Shown: in pieces, positions 7,731 through 17,866 of the stretch | How positions within the stretch are numbered: position 1 is the first letter of the stretch | Layout: every line of letters begins with the position of its first letter | Assembly (NCBI GenBank): GCA_002708845.1 | Contig: PAPI01000024.1 | Coordinates: 372,001 to 436,000, forward strand | DNA length: 64,000 bases | Origin: Leeuwenhoekiella sp. | GTDB taxonomy: Bacteria > Bacteroidota > Bacteroidia > Flavobacteriales > Flavobacteriaceae | Direction of reading: 5' to 3' | Program-made: the position numbers and the translations under genes | The notes under the pieces: model-generated | Seen by the model: the letters and a program-made list of their open reading frames with translations, nothing else | What the model was told of the DNA's origin: nothing | The model's database searches: none

Positions 7731-8648
7731 ATGATGGAAAGAAGATCGTTTTTAAAACAAACCTCAATAGCTACAGCTGCGTTTTCGGTATTACCCGCTT
7801 TTGAAACCTTTGGCGCTTCCTCTGAAACTAAAAAAATTACCATCCTGCACACAAACGATGTGCACAGTCACATCGAACCCTTCCCGGCAAGTGATGCCTC
7901 CTACGCAAATCAGGGTGGTGCTGCACGTAGACTTAGCCTGATCAACCGTATACGGCAAGAAAATTCAAATGTCCTGTTACTTGATGCGGGTGATATTTTT
8001 CAGGGTACACCCTATTTCAATTTTTATGGAGGTGAACTTGAATTTAAACTCATGAGTATGATGAGTTATGATGCAGCCACCATAGGTAATCACGATTTTG
8101 ACAATGGGGTTGAAGGTTTAGCCAAACAAATGCCGAACGCCTCTTTTAAGATGATAAGCTCCAACTACGATTTTTCAAATACGATTATGGAAGGTCTCAC
8201 AAAACCTTATGAGATTTTTATCAAAGACGGAATAAAAATAGGGGTATTCGGTTTGGGCATCCAACTTAAAGGTTTGGTTACCGAAGCTTTATCTAAAGAA
8301 ACCCAATATCTTGACCCGTTAGAGATTGCTCAGGATATGACTCGTAAACTGAAACACGAGGAGAAATGTGACCTAGTTATTTGCCTTTCTCATCTAGGAT
8401 ATGAATACCGGTTTGACAAAATTTCAGACGTTAAACTTGCACAGCAAACTCAGGATATTGATTTGATCATCGGCGGACACACGCATACGTTTCTTCCCAA
8501 ACCGGTTGTTTTGAAAAACAAAATCGGTCGCGATGTATTAGTTAATCAGGTAGGATGGGCCGGTATAAATCTCGGCAGAATTGATTTTGAGTTTTCTACA
8601 GCTTCAAAAGAATCAAAACCTGTTGATGCTGCTGTTATAACAGTTTAA
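7731..8648 (+). CDS. 5'-nucleotidase-type metallophosphatase (catalytic domain), exported
   Basis: The protein of 305 residues is the dinuclear-metal phosphoesterase domain of UshA-like enzymes, which hydrolyse nucleotides outside the cytoplasm. Metal-binding motifs are all present: LHTNDVHSHIEP, DAGDIFQGTP, GNHDFDNG, LSHLG and GGHTHTF. The N-terminus carries two Arg followed by SFLKQTSIATAAFSVLPA, a Tat-like export signal. Two ATG codons stand in tandem at 7731 and 7734, and I list the first. The gene follows the stop of the C-domain lipoprotein directly, so both should be translated from one mRNA. Its last four bases overlap the convergent membrane-protein gene. Confidence 0.9.
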   Translation: MMERRSFLKQTSIATAAFSVLPAFETFGASSETKKITILHTNDVHSHIEPFPASDASYANQGGAARRLSLINRIRQENSNVLLLDAGDIFQGTPYFNFYGGELEFKLMSMMSYDAATIGNHDFDNGVEGLAKQMPNASFKMISSNYDFSNTIMEGLTKPYEIFIKDGIKIGVFGLGIQLKGLVTEALSKETQYLDPLEIAQDMTRKLKHEEKCDLVICLSHLGYEYRFDKISDVKLAQQTQDIDLIIGGHTHTFLPKPVVLKNKIGRDVLVNQVGWAGINLGRIDFEFSTASKESKPVDAAVITV

Positions 8649-9334
8649 AGATAATAACGATCATCCGACCGAACCTGGATGATTTTCACAAAGTAGGAAC
8701 TCACTGCAGTTTTATGTACACAAATTGCAATGTTTAGCGTAGTAAGCATCAAACTCATAGGAATACTATAGTAGTATAAAAATCCTAAAATACATTCCAC
8801 GAGTAACGAGGCAGCAATAACATAAAGATGAATATTATAAGGATGCCTATTGCGCAAAGGTATAAGTGTGCAAATAAGCGTAAATACCCATAGAAGAATA
8901 GCCGCGATCAAAAAAAGGGGTTTATTGGGTACATTCTCGTAAAAAACGGTAATCAGATGTACAATCAAATATGTACAGAAGATCACTCCAAGTATCGGTT
9001 CGATCAGCATATTACTTTTTATCTCCTGTGGTTTTATCTTCAATACCGGAACAAAAGTCATCAACATCATTGCTGTAGCGATGATGTAGAAAAAAATAAC
9101 CTCATTGAAATAGTTATTGAGATCAATTAGAAAATAGATTTCTGAAATTAAAGCTGAAAGCTGAAACCCAAGAAAAACCAGATTGTGTTTCTTTGTAGAA
9201 TTGTAGTAATACAGGTAAAAAAGCAAAGCATAAACAGGCTTCAAAAAAAAACCCCAAACGACATCTAGGTTAGATACTATTATAAATAAAAGGCAACTCG
9301 CTAACGCAAGATACCAATACCTGGATGAATTCAT
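8645..9334 (-). CDS. Polytopic membrane protein, YhhN/lysoplasmalogenase-like, copy 2
   Basis: This protein of 229 residues is almost entirely hydrophobic, with about eight predicted membrane helices, and is a paralogue of the same-length protein encoded just upstream at 9439-10128. Shared landmarks are a Lys/His-rich turn after helix 2, a Ser/Asn-Glu near residue 65 (LISEIYFLID) and LRNRHPYN near residue 163. Topology and the early LKPVYALLFYL helix recall the YhhN (lysoplasmalogenase) family, but the family's acidic GD motif is not clear, so catalytic activity is doubtful. The function is unknown. No strong promoter was recognised. Confidence 0.7.
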   Translation of the reverse strand: MNSSRYWYLALASCLLFIIVSNLDVVWGFFLKPVYALLFYLYYYNSTKKHNLVFLGFQLSALISEIYFLIDLNNYFNEVIFFYIIATAMMLMTFVPVLKIKPQEIKSNMLIEPILGVIFCTYLIVHLITVFYENVPNKPLFLIAAILLWVFTLICTLIPLRNRHPYNIHLYVIAASLLVECILGFLYYYSIPMSLMLTTLNIAICVHKTAVSSYFVKIIQVRSDDRYYL

Positions 9335-9438
9335 TTAAGGAATCTATTTCTGGCGAAAAATAACACGAAATATCGACATATCAAACAAATTAACAAGCAG
9401 GTAAATTTTACTTGTAAGAACTACCTCACTAATTTTAG

Positions 9439-10128
9439 CTATATAAAATCATCACAAGTTTCCAAAATTTGATCTCTACGAATTAAAAAAGTTGCAATAA
9501 CCCACTTTAATGTGAGCATGCTCATCATGCATAAGGCTAAAATCAAATTGTGATCCCACAGATATGTATAGATAAACATTGTAGGAGCCATAATCGCCAT
9601 CAGTCCACCCATCAGGTAGAGCAGTGAATTTTGAGGATGTCTATTTTTTAATGGCAATACCGTACAGAAAAATACCCAGCTAAGCAATGCAGACAAGCCT
9701 ACGAAGAACACTGTATAGTTCGGTATTTTTTCAAACACAAGTAGTAAAAGTTCCCAGAAAATTACGAGCATACCCAATATTCCCAAAAGAGGGCCAATCA
9801 CAATATCAAAATTAAGTCTAAGTGAAGCCTTAACAAATAATGGCCACAAGTGATAAATCATTGAAATGGTTGCCAGCGTGTAACAAAGTAACACCAGTTC
9901 AAAATAATATTGAAAATCAAAAAGAAAGAAAACTTCGTTTAAAAGCTCGCAAGCAAAGTAAAAAACAAGGTAGTAATTATGGCTGCGTACGTTGACATAA
10001 TAAAACCAGTATATCAAAAGTACCCCAAGAGGGTGTAGAAGAAAGTAACTTGTAGAATTATTTACAACCAGAACTATCTCTATAAGTCCGAGTAATAAAT
10101 AAATATACAACAGTAATTTTCCCCGCAT
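9439..10128 (-). CDS. Polytopic membrane protein, YhhN/lysoplasmalogenase-like, copy 1
   Basis: The second member of the tandem pair also has 229 residues and about eight hydrophobic helices. It shares with its neighbour the arrangement LLHPLGVLLIYWFYY (helix 2), a Glu-centred helix ELLNEVFFLFDF and the loop LKNRHPQNSLLYL. The amino-acid identity is low enough that the duplication looks old, yet exact length and motif positions are kept. A 104-base gap separates the two genes and ligA follows upstream on the same strand. I read it as an integral inner-membrane protein of unknown function, with a remote YhhN-like fold as the best guess. Confidence 0.7.
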   Translation of the reverse strand: MRGKLLLYIYLLLGLIEIVLVVNNSTSYFLLHPLGVLLIYWFYYVNVRSHNYYLVFYFACELLNEVFFLFDFQYYFELVLLCYTLATISMIYHLWPLFVKASLRLNFDIVIGPLLGILGMLVIFWELLLLVFEKIPNYTVFFVGLSALLSWVFFCTVLPLKNRHPQNSLLYLMGGLMAIMAPTMFIYTYLWDHNLILALCMMSMLTLKWVIATFLIRRDQILETCDDFI

Positions 10129-10166
10129 AAACTTTCTTATTTACACCTAATTATCATTTAAAAGAA

Positions 10167-12167
<2,001 letters not shown>

Positions 12168-12180
12168 TCAGGTAATTAGC

Positions 12181-12774
12181 CTATGTGTTTTCAGGCTTTA
12201 AAAATTTAGACTGAAGATCAGGTTCAAATTGCTCCATAGCATCTAAAAGACGCTTGATATCTGTATTTACTATAAGAAGATCGCGATTTTCCTGTTTTAA
12301 AAAACCCCGCTTTACCATCTCATCAAGCATCTCAATCAAAGCGTTATAAAAACCATTTGTATTTAAAAGACCAATGGGCTTATGATGTAAGCCCAGCTGA
12401 CTCCAAGTGATGATTTCAAATAGTTCTTCAAAAGTCCCAAAACCTCCCGGAAGCGTAATAAACCCATCACTTACTTCCTGCATTTTTAGTTTACGCTCGT
12501 GCATGGTTTGTGTTGTAATCAGTTCATCAAGACCGGTATGCACAATTTCTTTAGTCTTTAAAAATTCGGGAATGATCCCAACTGCTTTACCGCCGGCTTC
12601 GAGGCAGCTTTTAGCCACTGCACCCATAATCCCTAATTGAGAACCCCCGTAAACCACTGTAATATTTCGCTCTGCGAAAACTTTTCCGAGGTGATTAGCT
12701 TCTTCAATAATCTTTGGATCATTGCCATCACTGCTTCCGCAAAAAACACATATACGTGATATTTCTTGACTCAT
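12181..12774 (-). CDS. LOG family protein (TIGR00730-type Rossmann fold)
   Basis: The 197-residue protein has the hallmark PGGFGTFEELFE motif and the N-terminal ICVFCGSSDGND of the LOG/YvdD family, several members of which are cytokinin-riboside 5'-monophosphate phosphoribohydrolases or pyrimidine/purine nucleotide nucleosidases. The exact substrate in this organism cannot be read from the sequence. The gene overlaps the 3' end of prmC by four bases (ATGA) and precedes ligA, so the run GNAT-prmC-LOG-ligA is probably one transcription unit. It is soluble and cytoplasmic, with no signal peptide. Confidence 0.88.
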   Translation of the reverse strand: MSQEISRICVFCGSSDGNDPKIIEEANHLGKVFAERNITVVYGGSQLGIMGAVAKSCLEAGGKAVGIIPEFLKTKEIVHTGLDELITTQTMHERKLKMQEVSDGFITLPGGFGTFEELFEIITWSQLGLHHKPIGLLNTNGFYNALIEMLDEMVKRGFLKQENRDLLIVNTDIKRLLDAMEQFEPDLQSKFLKPENT

Positions 12775-13616
12775 AAACTTGCTTTTATCATTCTGGGTTT
12801 ACCTGCAAAATCATTCCGAAGCTCCACTTCATTAAAACCAAATTCCTTAAAAAGAACCTGGGTTTCTTCAGCCAGATACTGGTTAATTTCAACATATAGC
12901 CTTCCCTTCGGGCTTAACGCACCTTTTGCAAGTTCAGCAATTTTTCGGTAAAAAATAAGCGCATCGTGATCCTCAACAAATAACGCAAGGTGCGGCTCGT
13001 AATCTAAAACATTAACTTCAATTTCTGTTTTTTCAAGATTGCGCACATACGGCGGGTTTGAAACAATAATATCATAGGATTTTTGAAGCGCTTTGGTCTC
13101 CAAAATATTTTGCTGTAAAAAGTGAACCTCTGCATTATTCAGTTCAGCATTATGTGCTGATAAAGTCAAAGCGTCTTCAGAAACATCTAATGCAGCAACA
13201 CTGGCTAATGGCAAATATTTCGCAAGACTTACAGCGATACAACCCGAACCCGTTCCGATATCCAAAATATTGAAATGAGCTCCGGCATCTGTGTCTTTTA
13301 ATATCCACTCGACTAGTTCTTCCGTTTCAGGTCTGGGTATAAGCACGTTGGGATTCAGTGTAAAATGCAAACCATAAAATTCGGTCTGCCCCAATATATA
13401 TTGTAAAGGCTCAAAATGAACCAAACGTTCGAGCGCAGCTAATAAATGATCTAGTTTCTTAAGTTTAATTTTTTTATCTGGATTCAAATGCACATCTATA
13501 CTACTTAGACCCAAATAGGTTTCCATTAGTATTCTAAAAAAGCTTTCAAGCTCCTGTGCAGGATATAATGGACTTAACCTTTTAAAAAAATGTTCCTTAA
13601 ATTCTTTAAGTGTCAT
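12771..13616 (-). CDS. prmC: Release factor glutamine N5-methyltransferase PrmC
   Basis: PrmC methylates the Gln of the GGQ motif in peptide chain release factors RF1 and RF2. The 281-residue protein has the helical N-terminal domain, followed by a SAM-binding domain with ILDIGTGSGCIAVSLAKYLP and the catalytic NPPY motif in DIIVSNPPYVRN. RPETEELVEW, just before the methylase domain, is also characteristic. It overlaps the upstream GNAT gene by 11 bases and the downstream LOG gene by four, so translation is likely coupled. Confidence 0.95.
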   Translation of the reverse strand: MTLKEFKEHFFKRLSPLYPAQELESFFRILMETYLGLSSIDVHLNPDKKIKLKKLDHLLAALERLVHFEPLQYILGQTEFYGLHFTLNPNVLIPRPETEELVEWILKDTDAGAHFNILDIGTGSGCIAVSLAKYLPLASVAALDVSEDALTLSAHNAELNNAEVHFLQQNILETKALQKSYDIIVSNPPYVRNLEKTEIEVNVLDYEPHLALFVEDHDALIFYRKIAELAKGALSPKGRLYVEINQYLAEETQVLFKEFGFNEVELRNDFAGKPRMIKASL

Positions 13617-14097
13617 TATTCAAATCTTTGAGCATATGTATGGGGCAGGCACAGTGCCCAGTATCTCCCATTGGACCGTCTATGTAATAAAAACCTGATT
13701 TTACATACAATTGCTGAGCAGCCTCCATATAAGGCATTGTTTCTAAATATACCTGTTCGAAGCCAACTTCCCGGGCAAAATTCAGGCATTTTTGCATCAA
13801 TTGCCTGCCTACACCCTTACCTCGAAGTGAAGCATTTAAGTACATCTTTTGAAGTTCGCAAACCGGCCCTACATAATTAGCCAACGGAGCAATACCCGAT
13901 CCACCTACAATCCGGTCACCCTGTAGCACAACAAAGTATCGAGAAAGGGAAACATCGTAAGTCTCAAACATACAATCTAGCGCTTTATCTGCATAAGCCG
14001 TACCTACTTTAGGCACTCCCATTTCTACCAAAATACTGCGCAATGTTGCTGCCAGTTCTTTATTATCAGCGGGTTGAATGGCCCTGATTTCTAACAT
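13606..14097 (-). CDS. GNAT family N-acetyltransferase
   Basis: This 163-residue protein has the GNAT acetyl-CoA binding signature in LQKMYLNASLRGKGVGRQLM, with a preceding VGGSGIAPL strand and a following VYLETMPYMEAAQQLY segment. Short GNAT proteins acetylate many amine substrates, and nothing in the sequence fixes this one. A short C-terminal tail has the Cys pair GHCACPIHML. It is first in the minus-strand run that continues through prmC, the LOG gene and ligA, and is divergent from ribD across 35 bases. Confidence 0.85.
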   Translation of the reverse strand: MLEIRAIQPADNKELAATLRSILVEMGVPKVGTAYADKALDCMFETYDVSLSRYFVVLQGDRIVGGSGIAPLANYVGPVCELQKMYLNASLRGKGVGRQLMQKCLNFAREVGFEQVYLETMPYMEAAQQLYVKSGFYYIDGPMGDTGHCACPIHMLKDLNNDT

Positions 14098-14119
14098 CGT
14101 GTTTGTAATTTATAAATGC

Positions 14120-14127
14120 TAATTTTG
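14120..14127 (+). promoter_or_regulatory. Candidate ribD promoter, -7 element
   Basis: TAATTTTG matches TAnnTTTG in full and lies in the 35-base gap between the divergent GNAT and ribD genes. Transcription would start very close to the GTG at 14133, which implies a nearly leaderless mRNA, or else translation from the ATG at 14154. No clear -33 element was seen. Confidence 0.4.
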
Positions 14128-14132
14128 AGGTT

Positions 14133-15179
14133 GTGAAGATACACGAAAAATACATGGCGCGCTGCCTTCAACTGGCCAAAAATGGCCTGGGAACAACCTA
14201 TCCCAATCCGATGGTCGGCGCCGTTGTTATACATAACAACCGTATAATTGGCGAGGGCTGGCATCACAAAGCAGGACAGCCTCACGCAGAGGTAAATGCA
14301 ATTAACAGCGTCAATACAAAAGAGCTGTTAAAAGAAGCTACAATCTATGTCAGTCTTGAACCCTGCAGCCATTTTGGCAAGACACCTCCCTGCAGTGACC
14401 TTATAATCGCTAGCGGAATAAAAAAAGTAATCATAGGCAGTTTCGATCCTTTTGCAGCTGTTGCGGGCAGAGGCATTAAAAAACTGCTTGATGCGGGATG
14501 CGAAGTTATGGTTGGAGTCCTGGAGCAGGACTGTAAAGAGTTAAACAAACGCTTTTTTACCTTTCATACGCAGCAGAGACCTTATATTATTCTCAAATGG
14601 GCCGAAAGTAATGATGGTTTTATTGCTCCGGATACAAAAACACGCGAAAACAGAGAGCCTGTCTGGATTACAACTCCGGCAAGCAGGCAACTCGTACACA
14701 AATGGCGTGCTGAAGAAATGGGTATTTTGATAGGTACAAATACTGCAAAAGCAGATAATCCCTCTCTGACAACCCGTGACTGGGCTGGCAACTCACCTGT
14801 ACGTATAGTTTTAGATCGCGAGCTAAAATTGCCCAAATCTTCAACCATTTTTGACGGAAGCCACCCTACACTCATCATCGCCGAGAAATCTGGTGAAGAC
14901 GCTGCAAATCTGAAATATATAAAAGCTGATTTTGAGAAGGATTTGCCAGTTCAGATTACTGATATTCTGTATTCTGAAGGTTTACAATCGGTTATAATCG
15001 AAGGCGGTGCCAAGACGCTTAATTCATTTATAGAAAGTGGACTTTGGGACGAAGCGCGTATATTTAAGGGCAGTACACATTTTGGAAACGGAGTAGCCGC
15101 CCCCAATCTTGAGGCATCTGGTAAAACTTCTACCAGTAATTTTAGCGGAGACCTACTTACTATACATTATCGCTTATGA
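14133..15179 (+). CDS. ribD: Bifunctional riboflavin deaminase/reductase RibD
   Basis: RibD deaminates and then reduces the pyrimidine intermediate in riboflavin synthesis. The 348 residues divide into an N-terminal zinc deaminase domain with PHAEVNAI and PCSHFGKTPPCS (zinc ligands His and two Cys) and a C-terminal reductase domain with PYIILKWAESNDGFIA and VIIEGGAKTLNSFI. I keep the GTG start at 14133 because the residues before the next Met (HEKYM) resemble the conserved N-terminus of the family. The alternative ATG is at 14154. The stop overlaps the start of the next gene (ATGA), opening a run of four tightly packed genes. Confidence 0.95.
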   Translation: MKIHEKYMARCLQLAKNGLGTTYPNPMVGAVVIHNNRIIGEGWHHKAGQPHAEVNAINSVNTKELLKEATIYVSLEPCSHFGKTPPCSDLIIASGIKKVIIGSFDPFAAVAGRGIKKLLDAGCEVMVGVLEQDCKELNKRFFTFHTQQRPYIILKWAESNDGFIAPDTKTRENREPVWITTPASRQLVHKWRAEEMGILIGTNTAKADNPSLTTRDWAGNSPVRIVLDRELKLPKSSTIFDGSHPTLIIAEKSGEDAANLKYIKADFEKDLPVQITDILYSEGLQSVIIEGGAKTLNSFIESGLWDEARIFKGSTHFGNGVAAPNLEASGKTSTSNFSGDLLTIHYRL

Positions 15180-15790
15180 TAAAAAATTTACTCTTTGATT
15201 TTGGTGATGTGTTCATCAATCTTGACAAAAAAGCCCCAGAACTTGCCTTAAATAAACTGGGGGTTAGGGAAATTTCAGAAGAAATGACTAACTGGCATAA
15301 CAGTTATGAAAAAGGAATTATCAGCACAGATCAGATCATAAAAAATTACCTAAACTCTTTTCCGCAGTTATCAGCACTTTCATTTAAAAACGCCTGGAAT
15401 AGCATCATACTTGACTTTCCGCAACATCGACTGGATTGGATTGTAAGACTCCATAAAGAAAAAAAATACCGACTATTTTTATTGAGTAATACTAATGAGC
15501 TGCACATTGAACAGGTAATCAAAAATATGGGCGCCATTCGCTATTCTAAATTTCAAAGCTGTTTTGAACGGTTTTACCTTTCTCACCAGATAAATATGCG
15601 TAAACCCGATTTAGATATTTATGATTTTGTGATGCAAAATGACAATTTACAACCCAAAGAAACTTTATTTATTGACGATACGCTTTTAAACACAGCTGCA
15701 GCGGCATCCATGGGCATTTACACCTGGCATCTGGAGCCTGCAAGTGATGATGTTACCCAGGTTTTTAATTTGAAAAAAGAGCTGTTTTGA
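15176..15790 (+). CDS. HAD superfamily hydrolase (subfamily IA)
   Basis: A haloacid dehalogenase-like phosphatase of 204 residues. The nucleophile motif is present in modified spacing as LLFDFGDVFINLD near the N-terminus, motif II as LFLLSNTNELH, the Lys region as MRKPDLDIYDF and the acidic motif as ETLFIDDTLLNTAAA. Members act on small phosphorylated metabolites, but the substrate cannot be told. Its ATG overlaps the ribD stop codon and its stop overlaps the TTG start of the next gene, so it belongs to the ribD operon. A role in the dephosphorylation step of riboflavin synthesis, carried out by HAD enzymes in other bacteria, is possible but unproven. Confidence 0.85.
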   Translation: MIKNLLFDFGDVFINLDKKAPELALNKLGVREISEEMTNWHNSYEKGIISTDQIIKNYLNSFPQLSALSFKNAWNSIILDFPQHRLDWIVRLHKEKKYRLFLLSNTNELHIEQVIKNMGAIRYSKFQSCFERFYLSHQINMRKPDLDIYDFVMQNDNLQPKETLFIDDTLLNTAAAASMGIYTWHLEPASDDVTQVFNLKKELF

Positions 15791-16662
15791 CTTATCTCTT
15801 TCTGAGTATTCTTGCTTCAAGCGTTATATTTTTGGTGTTTAAACTTTTTGACACCTTTAAAATCAATACCTTTCAGGCCATTGTTGTTAATTATCTTATT
15901 GCAGCCGCGTCGGGTTTTATAGCCTATGATAACCCAATAGATTTTAGTCAAATTTCAAATGCCTCGTGGTTGCCAGGTACATTATTTTTAGGAGTACTTT
16001 TTATCGTAATCTTCAACCTAATGGCTATTACGACACAGCGAAGCGGTCTTTCGGTAGTGTCTGTTGCCACAAAAATGAGTGTTGTAATCCCTATTCTATT
16101 TGGCTTGATTTACTACAAAGAGGCTAGTGGATTTCTAAAAATTACGGGTATTATTCTGGCGCTTGTAGCCGTTTATCTTGTTTCAGTCAAAGAAGAAAAT
16201 AAGACACAAAAAATACCAAGGAATTTACTCTTTCCAATTTTGGTTTTCCTTGGAAGCGGCATTATTGACACCAGCATAAAGTTTCTTGAAGACACCTATG
16301 TACCTGAATCAGATATTCCGGTTTTCTCAGCAGTTATTTTCTTAACCGCTTTTATCCTTGGTATATTGGCTTTAATTTATCAGATCATAAGTCATAAATC
16401 GAGTATTGAATTTAAAAACATCCTTGGCGGAATAGCTCTTGGGATCCCCAATTATTTTTCGATCTACTTTTTAGTTCGGGCCTTACGCGCACCGGGATTA
16501 GACAGCAGCACGGTATTTACACTAAATAATATAGGCATAGTTATGCTGGCTACGCTGATAGGTTTGCTGTTCTTTAAAGAAAAACTTTCAAAGAAAAATT
16601 GGTTGGGAATAGGCCTTGCGCTTTTTAGTATTGTACTCATCGCCCTGATAAAATCAAACTGA
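15787..16662 (+). CDS. EamA/DMT-type transporter
   Basis: This 291-residue integral membrane protein has about ten hydrophobic helices in two repeats, the drug/metabolite transporter (EamA) layout. Repeat ends are recognisable in LFGLIYYKEASGFLKITGIILALVAVYLVSVKE (central) and LLFFKEKLSKKNWLGIGLALF (C-terminal), which share the pattern acid-basic-xx-G. The start is TTG at 15787, overlapping the stop of the HAD gene; no ATG is better placed and the first helix begins at once. The substrate is unknown. Its place in the ribD operon does not by itself show riboflavin transport. Confidence 0.85.
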   Translation: MTYLFLSILASSVIFLVFKLFDTFKINTFQAIVVNYLIAAASGFIAYDNPIDFSQISNASWLPGTLFLGVLFIVIFNLMAITTQRSGLSVVSVATKMSVVIPILFGLIYYKEASGFLKITGIILALVAVYLVSVKEENKTQKIPRNLLFPILVFLGSGIIDTSIKFLEDTYVPESDIPVFSAVIFLTAFILGILALIYQIISHKSSIEFKNILGGIALGIPNYFSIYFLVRALRAPGLDSSTVFTLNNIGIVMLATLIGLLFFKEKLSKKNWLGIGLALFSIVLIALIKSN

Positions 16663-17270
16663 TGACCCAAATTAGAGATAGCTATAAAACTTTAAAACGT
16701 GGAGGAGAACCTGTTTTATTCAAAGATCGCGGTAGTAAATTCATCGGCCAGGCCCATCCCGTTTTAAATGAGAAACAAATCGAAGAAATACTGGCAAAAC
16801 TTTGGTCTGAACATGCCAAGGCCTCTCATATTTGCTACGCCTGGCTATTAGGTGCTAATTACGAAGACTACAGGGCAAATGATGATGGTGAACCGAAAAA
16901 TTCTGCAGGATTACCCATCTATGGACAGCTTCAGGCCTTTGAACTGACTAATACCCTTATAACAGTCGTAAGGTATTATGGCGGTACTAATTTAGGAGTA
17001 GGCGGATTAATACAGGCTTATAAAGCTTCAGCACAACTAGCTATTGAGGCTTCACAAATCGTTACCAAAACAATCAAACAAAAACTATTTTTAGATTTTG
17101 ACTACCCCCTCATGCATACTGTAATGCGCATTATCAAAGAAGAACAGTTGAAGGTCGAAACTCAGGAAATGGCTTTAGACTGCAAATTTACCCTTCTAAT
17201 TCGCAAAAAAGATTTCAAGCGAATTAAAAAACGCTTTGAAGCCGTTTATGGTCTGAATATAAAAACTTAG
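16662..17270 (+). CDS. YigZ/IMPACT family protein
   Basis: The 202-residue protein matches the YigZ (UPF0029, IMPACT) family: FKDRGSKFIGQAHPV near the N-terminus, ASHICYAWLLG, and the signature NDDGEPKNSAGLPI followed by VVRYYGGTNLGVGGLIQAYK. Members are thought to act in translation or stress control (the eukaryotic IMPACT protein inhibits Gcn2), but the molecular role in bacteria is unsettled. The start ATG overlaps the last base of the preceding stop. The gene ends the ribD-HAD-EamA-yigZ run, and its final four bases overlap the convergent thioesterase gene. Confidence 0.93.
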   Translation: MTQIRDSYKTLKRGGEPVLFKDRGSKFIGQAHPVLNEKQIEEILAKLWSEHAKASHICYAWLLGANYEDYRANDDGEPKNSAGLPIYGQLQAFELTNTLITVVRYYGGTNLGVGGLIQAYKASAQLAIEASQIVTKTIKQKLFLDFDYPLMHTVMRIIKEEQLKVETQEMALDCKFTLLIRKKDFKRIKKRFEAVYGLNIKT

Positions 17271-17665
17271 TTTTTTAACTCTTCAAGAATGTATTTTGGG
17301 CAACGTGTAGGGCGATTTGTTTTCATATCGACAAAAACTAAAGTAGTTTCGGCTTTAGTTAACAAAATACCATCCTGATTGATGATTTTATAATCAAAAA
17401 TTATACTTGCGCCCGGTAGTTTTCGAAGTTCAGTTTTAACACATAAAGTATCATCAAAATGTGCTGGTTTTAAAAAAGAAAATCTCATGTCATAAACAGG
17501 TAACATTATCCCATTTTCTTCCATATTTTTATAGGAAATTCCTATAGCACCCAACCAATCTATACGTGCAAGTTCCAGATATACAGCATAGTTAGCATGA
17601 TGTACAACTCCCATCTGATCGGTTTCAGCGTATCTTACTTTAACAAATGTTTCGTGTAATTTCAT
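17267..17665 (-). CDS. Acyl-CoA thioesterase, YbgC/4-hydroxybenzoyl-CoA thioesterase family
   Basis: A hotdog-fold protein of 132 residues with the active-site segment VRYAETDQMGVVHHANYAVYLE, in which the Asp of ETDQMG is the catalytic acid in this family. Such enzymes hydrolyse short- to medium-chain acyl-CoA or acyl-ACP thioesters in the cytoplasm. A further motif is FLKPAHFDDTLCVKTEL. The gene stands alone on the minus strand between the convergent yigZ and the divergent dnaA. Substrate preference cannot be inferred. Confidence 0.9.
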   Translation of the reverse strand: MKLHETFVKVRYAETDQMGVVHHANYAVYLELARIDWLGAIGISYKNMEENGIMLPVYDMRFSFLKPAHFDDTLCVKTELRKLPGASIIFDYKIINQDGILLTKAETTLVFVDMKTNRPTRCPKYILEELKN

Positions 17666-17866
17666 AGAGTTATTAACAGAGTTTACTTGCGCAAAAAAAT
17701 AAAAAAAGAGTATGAGTAAAAAAATCTAAAAATGCAATCTAATTTTCTTTTTTTATTACATTTTTTGTTCACATATTTGCCTCGCACTGAACAAAACGAA
17801 GATCTCTTTATTTTCTCACTTTTCAGTTGATCTAAACCAAAAATAACTTAAAACTTAGTCACTAGA

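Noticed and set aside
6981-8648. Frameshifted single 5'-nucleotidase gene
   Set aside because: The domains are in reversed order and each has its own export signal and complete motifs, so two genuine genes are more likely than a broken one.
17666-17866. Possible replication origin upstream of dnaA
   Set aside because: The gap is short and no DnaA-box-like words (TTATCCACA or complement) or GATC clusters were seen; in Bacteroidota the origin is often not next to dnaA.
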